A stretch of DNA of 64,000 nucleotides. Origin: Macrolepiota albuminosa (taxonomy: Eukaryota; Basidiomycota; Agaricomycetes; Agaricales; Agaricaceae). The stretch is from contig JAMWFC010000007.1 in NCBI GenBank assembly GCA_027475525.1, positions 1 through 64,000 on the forward strand. The letters run 5' to 3'. Under the pieces are notes generated by a model. It was given only the letters and a program-made list of their open reading frames with translations. It did not search any database and was not told the DNA's origin. Position 1 is the stretch's first letter. Each line of letters begins with the position of its first letter. Position numbers and translations under genes: made by a program. Shown here piece after piece: positions 44,975 through 53,526 of this stretch.

Positions 44975-45070
44975 GGCGTCAATGGGCAACGCAGGGCCCT
45001 AGAAATATTGGAGTAATAAGAAAGCCTTTCAGTAGTGTACAAGTAAATAAAAAGATTCACTTGCATAGCG
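44975..45070. repeat. Dispersed patch shared with 46905-46990
   Basis: gtcaatgggcaacgcagggccctagaa...agtaataag...gtgtacaagtaaataaa here parallels gtcgatgggcaaccccgagccctaga...agtaataag...gtgtacaaatgaataaa at 46905, about 80% by eye. On the minus strand both look like an intron end plus a short exon, so the two flank homologous lost genes. Confidence 0.6.
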
Positions 45071-45290
45071 CGATCTTCAAATCCTTTGCCAATTTGCGTA
45101 ATCCCTCGACCCTTTTTACATCCTCAGTGTTTTAACAACCTCCTAACAACATCATCCTCGTGTTCGCAGCGTGTTCTGGGTATATTGCAAGGAGGCACTG
45201 AAAGGCACGTAACTGAGCAGAATGATCCTTTTCTGGTCTAACATTGGACACCCATTGAGCTGTTTGATCGAACCATAGCCTCGTCGTCCA

Positions 45291-45629
45291 CTACTTCTTT
45301 TTCCTCCCACTGCCCGTCTCAGGCGCCTCGTAAAACACCGGACTCGACTCCACCGACCAAGGCGAGCCACCACCACCGCAAAACAGCCCCTTCACACCCT
45401 CAAACAATCGTGTCCCACTCGTGCTTGACGTCCGGCGTCCCAACAATCCTGTATTCCTCCTGCCACGTTCTGGCGTCTTGGGCTCATCCGCGACATACCG
45501 TGGGTTATCAATCGCGCGTACCCGTGTCTCAAACTCGTCGACGCTCAAGCCTCCCTCGTTGGACGACTGCCGACAGAGTGTCTCATCTGTGACACGGAGC
45601 TGGGCAGGGAAGGGGTGTGAATCTGACAT
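45291..45629 (-). CDS. Small hypothetical protein (112 aa)
   Basis: Open from ATG 45629 to a stop at 45291. It begins MSDSHPFPAQLRVTDETLCR and contains FETRVRAIDNPRYVADEPKT, a Ser/Arg/Gly-rich middle, and ends in basic GSGRKKK. There is no signal peptide, membrane segment or known domain. Its pattern of charged and structured stretches looks more protein-like than the antisense frames. No neighbour suggests a function. It could equally be a fragment of a longer gene. Confidence 0.4.
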   Translation of the reverse strand: MSDSHPFPAQLRVTDETLCRQSSNEGGLSVDEFETRVRAIDNPRYVADEPKTPERGRRNTGLLGRRTSSTSGTRLFEGVKGLFCGGGGSPWSVESSPVFYEAPETGSGRKKK

Positions 45630-45730
45630 GGCGTGTGCAGGGGGTATATAATATTGTCTGCGGAGCGTCAGGGAGCAGTTTCACTACATTATTCGTTTGC
45701 ACATTCGGTACTCCACGTCCATAATCTAAG

Positions 45731-46080
45731 TTAGTCGTCAATAAACCTCGTTACAAAACCAAAACAGCCACTTGCTGTCATGAAACACCGGCAGTGCGGA
45801 TTTCCCGACGTTGGACCAGACCCATCCGCAGTCCATGAGCGCATGGCATCCCAGCACAAGGCCTGCCTTGAGTGCCTCCACGTGTCCAACACGCAGCGCC
45901 TGCTCCTTGAGCTCCAGCATCGCCTCGCATGCCTGCAGCTCCGCCTGCACCGCCCAAGCTTCAACATCGTTGGCATGAGTATCGAATGCACACTACGAGA
46001 GGCCTGACGACAGCGAGTGCATCGATGCTGAGCTGAGCCATACCGAATCCCGATTCCACGACCTCTTTGACGCTTGAAGG
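45731..46080 (-). pseudogene. Unidentified C-terminal gene fragment
   Basis: Two minus-strand patches in different frames: SSVKEVVESGFGMAQLSIDA followed by LAVVRPLV (46080-46000), and FDTHANDVEAWAVQAELQAC, EAMLELKEQALRVGHVEALK, AGLVLGCHALMDCGWVWSNV ending FCNEVY with a stop at 45738. The helical second part looks like a true protein end. I do not recognise the family. Confidence 0.4.
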
Positions 46081-46229
46081 GCGCACGGCCATTTATCCGG
46101 CGTTGAGAGTAACGTTCAATGTCTGCTTTACACGTTAGTAAAAGAGCAAAGACGAAGGAATATGAGAACACTTTACTTTGACGAGTTGACAAGTGCTCTG
46201 CGTGAAGACTTCGCACGCAAGGGCAGATA

Positions 46230-46263
46230 CATGTTCTGGGAAGGAGTCGAACCTTCCCGGAAC
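46230..46263 (-). other. tRNA 3'-half-like fragment (B-box motif)
   Basis: The minus strand reads TTCCGGGAAGGTTCGACTCC then TTCCCAGAACA, a T-arm with an acceptor-like tail. The second, partial copy at 46317 arises from the 77-bp duplication. No upstream tRNA body was found. Confidence 0.4.
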
Positions 46264-46393
46264 TCATAAAGGCTAGATAGAGCATGACGAATGGTGATAT
46301 CGGACATTGATCTATTGAAGGAGTCGAACCTTCCCGGAACTCATAAAGGCTAGATAGAGCATGACGAATGGTGATATCGGACATTGATCTATT
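46240..46393. repeat. 77-bp exact tandem duplication beside the J-domain fragment
   Basis: Copies start at 46240 and 46317 (gaaggagtcgaaccttcccg). It duplicates the tRNA-like B-box patch. Confidence 0.95.
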
Positions 46394-46394
46394 G

Positions 46395-46790
46395 CTAGTC
46401 TTCGAGGAAACAATGATATAATGAAGATAAACATTGAAATCGATGCTGGAATGGCCCGCCGTGGCTACCAGCGCCAGGGAACCCGCCCTGCCCGAAGAAA
46501 TGCATGAAGGGGTGCCCACACACAGCAAAGGAATATGCGTGCCTGCCCTGTTGCCTCATCGGATCATTCTGGTTGTTGTCAAAGCGCACGCGGAACTCTG
46601 TGAGGAGGTAGGTGTTAGTAGTGTGGGAGTGAAGGCAGTAAAGAAATGGTGATGATGCTTACCGGCATGCTGAGGACCTCGTACGCCTTGTTGATGGCCA
46701 ACTTAGCTTCCGAGCCACCCTTGGCTGGGTGAGCCTTCTTGGCTGCCATCCACGTTTTCATGAGATTGGCAGTCTTCAAGTGTAGCAGGA
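46395..46790 (-). pseudogene. J-domain (DnaJ, DNAJC3/p58IPK-like) C-terminal fragment
   Basis: Exon 1 reads KKAHPAKGGSEAKLAINKAY then EVLSMP. A GTAAGC...CACAG intron (about 46594-46663) follows, then ELRVRFDNNQNDPMRQQGRH and PFMHFFGQGGFPGAGSHGG. This matches the J-domain and the NDP/Gly-Phe tail of fungal TPR-J co-chaperones that work with Hsp70 in the ER or cytosol. The invariant HPD tripeptide needed to stimulate Hsp70 ATPase is HPA here, and everything upstream of helix II is missing, so the piece is non-functional. The frame runs on to an unrelated end (SLYHCFLED). Confidence 0.83.
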
Positions 46791-47224
46791 TGTCGAGACA
46801 AGGAGAAAGATGCCGGTAGCTACAGAGCTCGCGGAAGTTTGAAGAGGATGGTAATGCGTATAAAATTGCTGGTGGAACCATGAAGTGACATCCAACTCTT
46901 GGTGTCGATGGGCAACCCCGAGCCCTAGATATATGAGAGTAATAAGATTGCCTGTGAGTAGTGTACAAATGAATAAACAATTGACTTACGTAGCGTAAAG
47001 ATTCCCCATGCTGTCAAAATCGTTGTGTGCAGAGCCGCGTGATGACGTGGCAGCGTGGGAGGGTCATTCTGATTGTTCGATGTTGGGCTGAGGCAGCAGA
47101 ATGTCATTGAAAAACGTGTGGGGCGAATACGGGGGGCAGGTACCTGATATAAGGCATCGTAACAGCTGCAAAGGCTTGATCAATGTAAAGAAGGCTTGAA
47201 AATGATCATCACTCACCAGGCAAG
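46791..47224. other. Spacer with degenerate exon patches
   Basis: Contains the patch at 46905-46990 shared with 44975-45070 and no recognisable gene. A minus-strand read near 46925 gives GSGLPIDTK after an intron-like end. Confidence 0.4.
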
Positions 47225-48300
47225 TCATCTACGCATTTTGTCCTGCCCTCACCCTTTAATTCCGGATTGTCGAAAAATCCGTCGCCATCATCTCTTCTGG
47301 CTCGCCTATTGCCGCAAGCTCCGAGAGTAACATATCCAGGAGCTGTTTTGCCAGCATCACCCGGCCCGAAGCTAAAAGCAGAGTTAGTGGTATATCATCT
47401 CAACGTCAGCTAGTTAGACATACCAAGGAAGTAGCGCAGTATGACATTAGATGTGGAATATGTAGTTTCGTTGAACATCGTCCACTCAATTGAACGAAGC
47501 AGCAGGAGCTCGGATGGCGTTGGGGGGTAGCTGGAGCGTTATGACTGAGAGAAGCGAGCCGTGCAACGGCGGCAGATCCTACAACACAGACATCGAGTCT
47601 CAGTATACGACACGCAACATGAGACCCATGCGCACCTCGAACGCTTTCTCAATTGTTCGCTCAGCAGTCGCGACGGCGACACGATCGACATCCAGGCCAT
47701 GTTCCCTCATGCGAGTAAGGGCAAGACAACGCTCCGAGGTGTCGGCCGAAAGTTGGAGGGATACGAGGAACATGGCATAACGCTCGACCGCATTGTCACC
47801 TAGGGCCTCAGCATACAACGCAATGAGATCGTGCTGGCCTGCCGCCTGTGAATATATGAGTCTGACTATTCATCAACGATCTGAAACGGACTAGCAGGCG
47901 CACCTCCAGAACCTGGAGATAAGATTCGAGAATGCTTTGCGTCGGACCGGGATATCGATCATCTGGATAAATGCGCAAAAAAGCGACACAACGGCGCGTG
48001 TCTGCGTCATTCCCAGATGAGTAAACCGACCACAAGTAAGAGGCACGCTTACTTTCTTGACAATGACGGTAATATATGTGCCCACAAACGGTCCTCCCAC
48101 GTCCTGCACACTCCCTTGAGCACGGATGCTGTCTGATATGATGGGGAGAGGGCAGCATAGAGTATGCGTTCGTACTCTAGGAGGTTGTTCTGGGGTCGAG
48201 GTTAGAGACCAAAGTGCGAAAACAAAATAAGAATGACGTTGAGTAGACCTGTTATGCACGTCGCCTTCCACAGCTTTGTATGTCTGTTCCCCGGCCATGC
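47225..48300 (-). pseudogene. NUP84/NUP107 nucleoporin fragment
   Basis: Minus-strand exons read LLEYERILYAALSPSYQTAS, VLKGVCRTWEDRLWAHILPS, YPDDRYPGPTQSILESYLQV, AGQHDLIALYAEALGDNAVE, RYAMFLVSLQLSADTSERCL, then DVDRVAVATAERTIEKAFEV, and after a frame break TPSELLLLRSIEWTMFNETT and ASGRVMLAKQLLDMLLSELA. These follow the Nup84 helical-repeat order. Nup84 is a scaffold of the Y-complex of the nuclear pore. At least one frameshift (near LQLPP/TPSELL, about 47515) and missing N- and C-terminal parts make it a pseudogene; introns are retained. Confidence 0.87.
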
Positions 48301-48529
48301 GTCCATATCTTTCTCATCTTCATCAAACCTTTCCGTTGCTAAGTAACGTCATCAGTACGTCGACTTCAAGACACACTAACACGCACAGATGACACGCCAC
48401 TGGAACAACCTCGGGCCTGAAAGGACACATAACTCGCCGGCGAAATCATCGGTAAGTACTTTGCTATCCACAAATCTGAACATTTGAAGGATTGTAAGTA
48501 AACTTGAAGTAAAGTAAAATCAAAAGCGT
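48301..48529. other. Spacer between NUP84 and DUF2461 fragments
   Basis: No recognisable coding sequence; short frames only. Confidence 0.4.
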
Positions 48530-49290
48530 CACACACCTATGCACTACGGCGAACGAACGGCATTTCAGAAGATCAAGGTCCTTATTGCAGCGTGTCAGCT
48601 CGGCGTACTGTTTTGACCGACAGTTTAAATCAATAACACTGACCTGTGGTTCTTGTCAATCCCTTTAGGCGCAACTTTAAGCTTGTCCTCCCTTCCAAAG
48701 ATGCTCTGACGTGAGCTGTCCTGCGAAGGGTGGGGCTCACCGAAATAGGCTACAAATTCCGGTGCCGAGATGACCTGACGAAGTCGGTCAGCCCCAGCCT
48801 GACGTTGCACGTTCGCTCTGGTATGGTCTGTCTCAATATTGATATGGTGTAATGTATAAAAATAGAAGCTCGATACCGTATATTCATGAGTTCATTTTGT
48901 GCTGGACACCACGAACCCGCTGCTACAATGCCTTGTCCTCCGGGTTGTACTGTCATCAAGGCGCACGATCAACATCAGCAGATTGTTAACATGAACTAAG
49001 CTCACCTGCGCTAGTAGAAAGAAAGAACCGAAGAATATCAGTGCTGGAAGAGATAGAGACGACGCTGGAAAATCAACACTAACACACGATCTGAGGACAA
49101 GGTCAGTACTTTTGTCACTATTGGAAGTGAAAAAGGGAGAGGAATCAATGAGAAAGCAGAAATTGACCCACATTTATCCCAGATAACTTTCCTCCCGCTT
49201 CGTGAAAAGCTCACCGAGAAGTGACCCTTGTACGGTGTCTTGTCGTTACTAAATCTGATCTGTGCATACGTGAGTTTGGATTTAGCATTC
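48530..49290 (-). pseudogene. DUF2461-family protein fragment
   Basis: Minus strand: KLTYAQIRFSNDKTPYKGHF, SVSFSRSGRK, then after an intron a GGQGIVAAGSWCPAQNELM patch, RLRQVISAPEFVAYFGEPHP, RQSIFGREDKLKVAPKGIDK, and a last exon DLDLLKCRSFAVVH. These are the conserved blocks of the DUF2461 (TIGR02453) family of unknown function found in bacteria and fungi. The Ser/Lys-rich N-terminus usual in fungi is missing: sequence before KLTYAQ is the segmental duplicate. Several junctions do not join in frame, so I call it a pseudogene. Confidence 0.8.
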
Positions 49291-49405
49291 GTCGTTGCTT
49301 GCGGCTGTGTCCGGCAACAATGCAAATCGGAAGGACGCTAGGACATGGCTCACGCAGAGTTCGGATCCCATAGATATGCTCGTCAGCTCTGCTCTCCTGC
49401 AAGAC

Positions 49406-49559
49406 CACAAGACTTGCCTGCCATCGTGAACGGTCAAGAAAACAAAAAAAGACGGCAACAATTCAAAAATCGAGGGGACGCCCACAAGACTTGCCTGCCA
49501 TCGTGAACGGTCAAGAAAACAAAAAAAGACGGCAACAATTCAAAAATCGAGGGGACGCG
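49406..49559. repeat. 77-bp exact tandem duplication in segmental copy 2
   Basis: Copies start at 49406 and 49483 (ccacaagacttgcctgcc); copy 1 of the segment has this stretch once. Confidence 0.95.
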
Positions 49560-49801
49560 TGTATATTCTGCTATCTGTATAGACTTGCGCTGGATGTACA
49601 TGAGCGTCCGTGTTCACATCCTCTCAAGTCTATCCTAAACTCACCAATACCCAGATCAAGTCCAAATACTTCCTCTTCCTCTACGCTCACCTTCATCCTG
49701 ACCATGCGTCAACACCGACACGCTCAATCGGAAGTTCATCAGCGCATGCTACATGCGGAGAGGTGGAGAAGGGCGTTGACTTGGGTTTGGGTGCAGTGGG
49801 A

Positions 49802-49955
49802 GTGGGAATCGGAGGGTGGTGTTGCCGATTTGGGAAGGGAGCTTGAACTCTCGAGGCAAGGCGATTTCTTGCGCAGGGGTGGGAATCGGAGGGTGGTGTT
49901 GCCGATTTGGGAAGGGAGCTTGAACTCTCGAGGCAAGGCGATTTCTTGCGCAGGG
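49802..49955. repeat. 77-bp exact tandem duplication in segmental copy 2
   Basis: Copies start near 49802 and 49879 (gtgggaatcggagggtgg); present once in copy 1. Confidence 0.95.
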
Positions 49956-50010
49956 GTATTTGCTCGACGTTAAAGCACGTGACGTACCGGTGCACCGACA
50001 ATTAAAATAA

Positions 50011-50480
50011 ATAAATAAATATTTATATTACACGTGCCAGCAGTTGTGGCTGTGCTTGATCACTTTCGATGAGGGCTCCATCAAAGCCCTCATCGAAAGT
50101 GATCATTGTCTCACGCTAACCAATTTTAAAATAAATAGATAAATATTTATATTGCAACGTGCCAGCAGTTGTGGCTGTGCTTGATCACTTTCGATGAGGG
50201 CTCCATCAAAGCCCTCATCGAAAGTGATCATTGTCTCACGCTAACCAATTTTAAAATAAATAGATAAATGATGAGGGCTCCATCAAAGCCCTCATCGAAA
50301 GTGATCATTGTCTCACGCTAACCAATTTTAAAATAAATAGATAAATATTTATATTGCAACGTGCCAGCGGTTGTGGCTATGCTTGATCACTTTCGATGAG
50401 GGCTCCATCAAAGCCCTCATCGAAAGTGATCATTGTCCCACGCTAACAAATTTTGAAAATGAATAGATAAATATTTATAT
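50011..50480. repeat. Hairpin repeat cluster, 125-bp period
   Basis: Units contain ataaatatttatatt, gtgccagcagttgtggct, a 49-bp perfect hairpin (21-bp arms around CCATCAA) and ctaaccaattttaaaataaa. Hairpins lie at 50057-50105, 50182-50230 and 50384-50432. A fourth partial one at 50270 belongs to the 77-bp duplication 50193-50346. The family is shared with 16562. Confidence 0.9.
50193..50346. repeat. 77-bp exact tandem duplication in the hairpin cluster
   Basis: Copies start at 50193 and 50270 (gatgagggctccatcaaagc); the otherwise regular 125-bp spacing is broken only here. Confidence 0.93.
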
Positions 50481-50569
50481 TTCGAGACCTAACTACAAGT
50501 CAGTCCGGAGTGTAGTATAGTATAATATTAAATATAGTCATGATTGCAGTATAACAATAAAATAGTAGC

Positions 50570-51150
50570 TGCGAGGAAGTGTTTGAAGAGAGACCATCGA
50601 GCTCCATGATGACAGGGAGAGGCACGATGACTGTCCAACGCAGGCTCTCCACGACAGAGGCGAACATGGCGAGGGACGAAAGGAGGATGTTGGTATCGAC
50701 AACGAGCACAGAGTAACCGGCCACGATATGAAGCCGAGGAAGAGTATCCACAGGTTTCCACTAGCACGATTTTGGACGGCGAGGACCGACTCTGTGCTGA
50801 GCGGATTGGAGTAGACTCTGTAGATATCTTCTGCGTGCCTGTGATATTGTTTGGGTTTTCATGCAGGAAAGGTATATGGAAACTGACCTTTAATTCCTTG
50901 ACCTCGGGAGCATCATTCTCGCCATCGTCATCCTCCTCTGACAGGATATCGCCAGAAGATTCATCATCAATATCCATAAGATCATCATTCCAGCACGTTC
51001 CCAGCCTCCTTTTTTCTTCTTCCTCTTGTTCGGTGCGATCGTGTTCACGCCACAGATGCACCCTTTCCGCATGTCGTCCTTCGACCCTCCACACCCTCAT
51101 TCTATTGACCCACGTGAATCCATCGACCAAGCCGGCAATTCCCACTGCAC
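50570..51150 (-). pseudogene. EST1/SMG6-type PIN-domain fragment
   Basis: An upstream exon carries VDGFTWVNRMRVWRVEGRHA, an acidic run (DDLMDIDDESSGDILSEEDD) and PEVKELK. After an intron of about 100 bp the other frame gives LPRLHIVAGYSVLVVDTNIL, LSSLAMFASVVESLRWTVIV and PLPVIMELDGLSSNTSSQL, the start of a PIN nuclease domain with its first Asp (VVDTN) and Glu (MELDGL). In fungi this arrangement is found in EST1/SMG6-like proteins of telomere or nonsense-mediated decay pathways. The domain is cut about 60 residues in, where AT-rich sequence starts. Confidence 0.75.
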
Positions 51151-51830
51151 TCCTCAGTGTGACGTGGAGAGGTGAAGAGTATGACGGGAATGTGTCATTG
51201 TAAGGGCATTTCCAGAGAGTGTGGTTGTTGAGAGAATTTGAAGAGTAGCTGAGGGTAGGAAGGCCACCGATTCCAGAGTAGGTGGATCCATGGAGATAGA
51301 TTGATTGAGAGCAGCTGCGGAGGCCAAGATATCAACAGAAGTAATGTAGCGGGGCAAGATTAGATTAGGAATAGAGGGTCAGAGTCCAGGTCCTCGTCTA
51401 GAGCAGAGGTATCTTCAATAAGCTCACAGATGGAGACCATGGCAGGTTTGGGTACGCACAAAGACCATACAACTCACCAGGCAGAGTTGCCTGTGGTTCT
51501 ATGGGATGAACTTGAGATGTTCGTTGCCGAATATGCTGAATAACAAAAAGGCCTCAAAGCACGGAAAATATCTCTCAAAGCATCACCAGAGAAGGTGGTC
51601 TGAGACATGATAACTATATAACACACGAGGAAGAAGAGAGGAAGCATAACACACGCAAAACTTTAAAGAGATTGCAATTGAGATAATAGTTTGATGACAA
51701 GAATAATCTCAAAATAATTGTTTAAATTTACTGTTTTTATGACGAAGCTCACAAATTGAGTGCGGTACAATTGTGTGTACTTGATTTGGAAAGAAGCGCA
51801 CTTGCATTACTTTGTCTCTGACCGTGAATA
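51151..51830. other. Spacer with unassigned minus-strand exon-like patches
   Basis: A frame at 51357-51154 reads PRYITSVDILASAAALNQSI, SMDPPTLESVAFLPSATLQI; further up, IEDTSALDEDLDSDPLFLI. They may be neighbouring exons of the PIN-domain gene or another lost gene. From about 51600 the sequence is AT-rich and likely holds the 5' flank of the plus-strand gene at 51831. Confidence 0.4.
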
Positions 51831-53304
51831 ATGTCCTCTATGCTATGCAATGAACATGAAGAAATACTGGATACTTTAAAGTCTGCACTTACTGCGCTTG
51901 GAACTATGTACCCTCTTGAAAGACCCTCTACTCCTCCTAGCCGCCAGGAATTTGCAAACACTCTCAGACTCGCTCGTGAATTTATTGGACAAATGGAATC
52001 TCACGTCGCTATGCTAGCTACTGTATCTGAAGAGTACCTAGAAGGAGATTTTAGCTGGGAAGATTGTTCTAGCATCGACGGTCAGCATTTTAGATCTATT
52101 AACTGCATATAATTGACTCTTTTTAGATAATTTGTTAGAAATGAGTTTTGCGTTAGATATCGAGGAGAGTCAGAATGAAGGGTTCAATAGTGATGAAGAC
52201 CGTGACTATAATCATGAAAAGGAAAAAGATAATAGAGACGCAAGTTCTTTGAAAATATGAATTTTTATTATTGACACATTAACTTGTAGATTATAACGCA
52301 AAGATTGTCAAAGATTTGGCCTGATTCTTTTGACCAGCTTTTTCCTGTAGAAGGACTCGTTGATATGATTCTTTTTCCAAAGAAGCGCACATATGCAAAG
52401 CGTGAAGATGATGCACTCAGTCGTTTATTGATTGGATATCGTGCTACTTCAGTTATAACACTAGTAAGTTGAGATTTTTACGCATATATTCAACTTTTAG
52501 TAAAGATTTAAATTAGGAAATGCTGTTGAAGGAGTCAATGGAGAATACGTTACAATGGGAAGATGTTATGGACCTTTCCAAGGACATTGATGCCGAAGCT
52601 AATATTAATAAATGTCTTTTGAAACGTGAAAAGGTATTATTTATCCTCGATATATGCATTAATTTGCTTATTATTATTCAAGTTTCTCTATAGAAGCATT
52701 CAAGGAGACAACTTAATGGCCTTTATCAGTTACGTTGTTCGCACTATTCATACACTCAAATTCCAGATCATTTGGAACGAACTGGCTCAAAACGATCGCA
52801 CCAAGTACTTGGATACCGCTTTTGAATTTCTTTGCGAAGAGAAGATTAGGAAGATGCGTTTTCACACTCCACCTCAAAAACAAGAGAGTCAGTGGAAAAA
52901 AATGCGCAAGGCATTTAGCAAGGCTTATCAGCGCAAGACCACAACACGTAATTATATTTTGCATCTTTATGAAAAGGTCAAGTAAATATCGTATTTTTTT
53001 TTTCTTTATACTAATTATTCTTTTTTAGTTTGGTGCTGGAGTTTTTCTAGATATAACATGGGCTACACCTAGTGACATGACAACGGGACGATCTCCTTTA
53101 TTCGGACCATTGCTCAATGTTATGCTTCAAGAGCTTGAACTGAAGATTCAAGAAGATGGAACTTATTCTTCTTTTGACGAATACTTGCAAAACATTCGCA
53201 GTAGATCATTATTGTTGCTGGAACAGTTATTCGAGGCTTTAGACTTGGAATCGATTTGGGAGTATGTAAAAGACTTTGTCGACAACTTTCCTGCTAACAA
53301 TTAG
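51831..53304 (+). pseudogene. Unrecognised multi-exon gene of the AT-rich block, apparently frame-broken
   Basis: ATG at 51831 opens a 250-nt exon (MSSMLCNEHEEILDTLKSAL, REFIGQMESHVAMLATVSEE) with a GTCAGC donor. The next exon starts at 52127 (DNLLEMSFALDIEESQ, acidic). Further coding stretches read TQRLSKIWPDSFDQLFPVEG (from 52290), EMLLKESMENTLQWEDVMDL (from 52517), SIQGDNLMAFISYVVRTIHT and FEFLCEEKIRKMRFHTPP (from 52692), and FGAGVFLDITWATPSDMTTG to a TAG at 53302. GT-AG introns of about 50-60 nt separate them. With the splice sites I can see, two junctions (near 52285 and 52690) do not keep frame, so it is either decayed or spliced unusually. It converges tail-to-tail on the helicase gene with about 220 bp between. 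No family is recognised. Confidence 0.5.
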
Positions 53305-53526
53305 ATTGTATTATAATGGATCAAACTGGCTGTTAATATTCGTTTCTGGGATGTTTCGTAGCTTTTTATATTTATATTAATATGCAACATTTGTTGCTTT
53401 TATTGAAAGATCAGTCTTGAAGATTATTTTTATTATTGTTTTTGAACATTATTGAACGTTTTACATATAAAAAAACATTGCTTTATTTGAAAATAAGTAA
53501 CAAGATGTCTAAAAAGAGTACAGATT

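Larger units (their letters stand above)
43957..45290. other. Intergenic stretch with a tRNA-like fragment and short open frames
   Basis: Upstream of the micro-exon gene the DNA is AT-rich to about 44250 and may hold its promoter. Then composition returns to host level. At 44530-44750 a plus-strand frame reads HTAHLPSSTSDRPSKLPQPD, then NLVYTCIPSDQPRLGSPNYL before a stop; unrecognised. Around 44975-45070 a patch resembles 46905-46990. Confidence 0.4.
49305..50010. repeat. Segmental duplicate, copy 2 (partner at 15950-16475)
   Basis: Nearly identical to 15950-16475, with an extra 28-bp stretch near 49372-49400 and two 77-bp duplications. It ends with gttaaagcacgtgacgtacc and cggtgcaccgaca, the same terminal motif as copy 1 and as the region near 62335. 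Confidence 0.9.
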
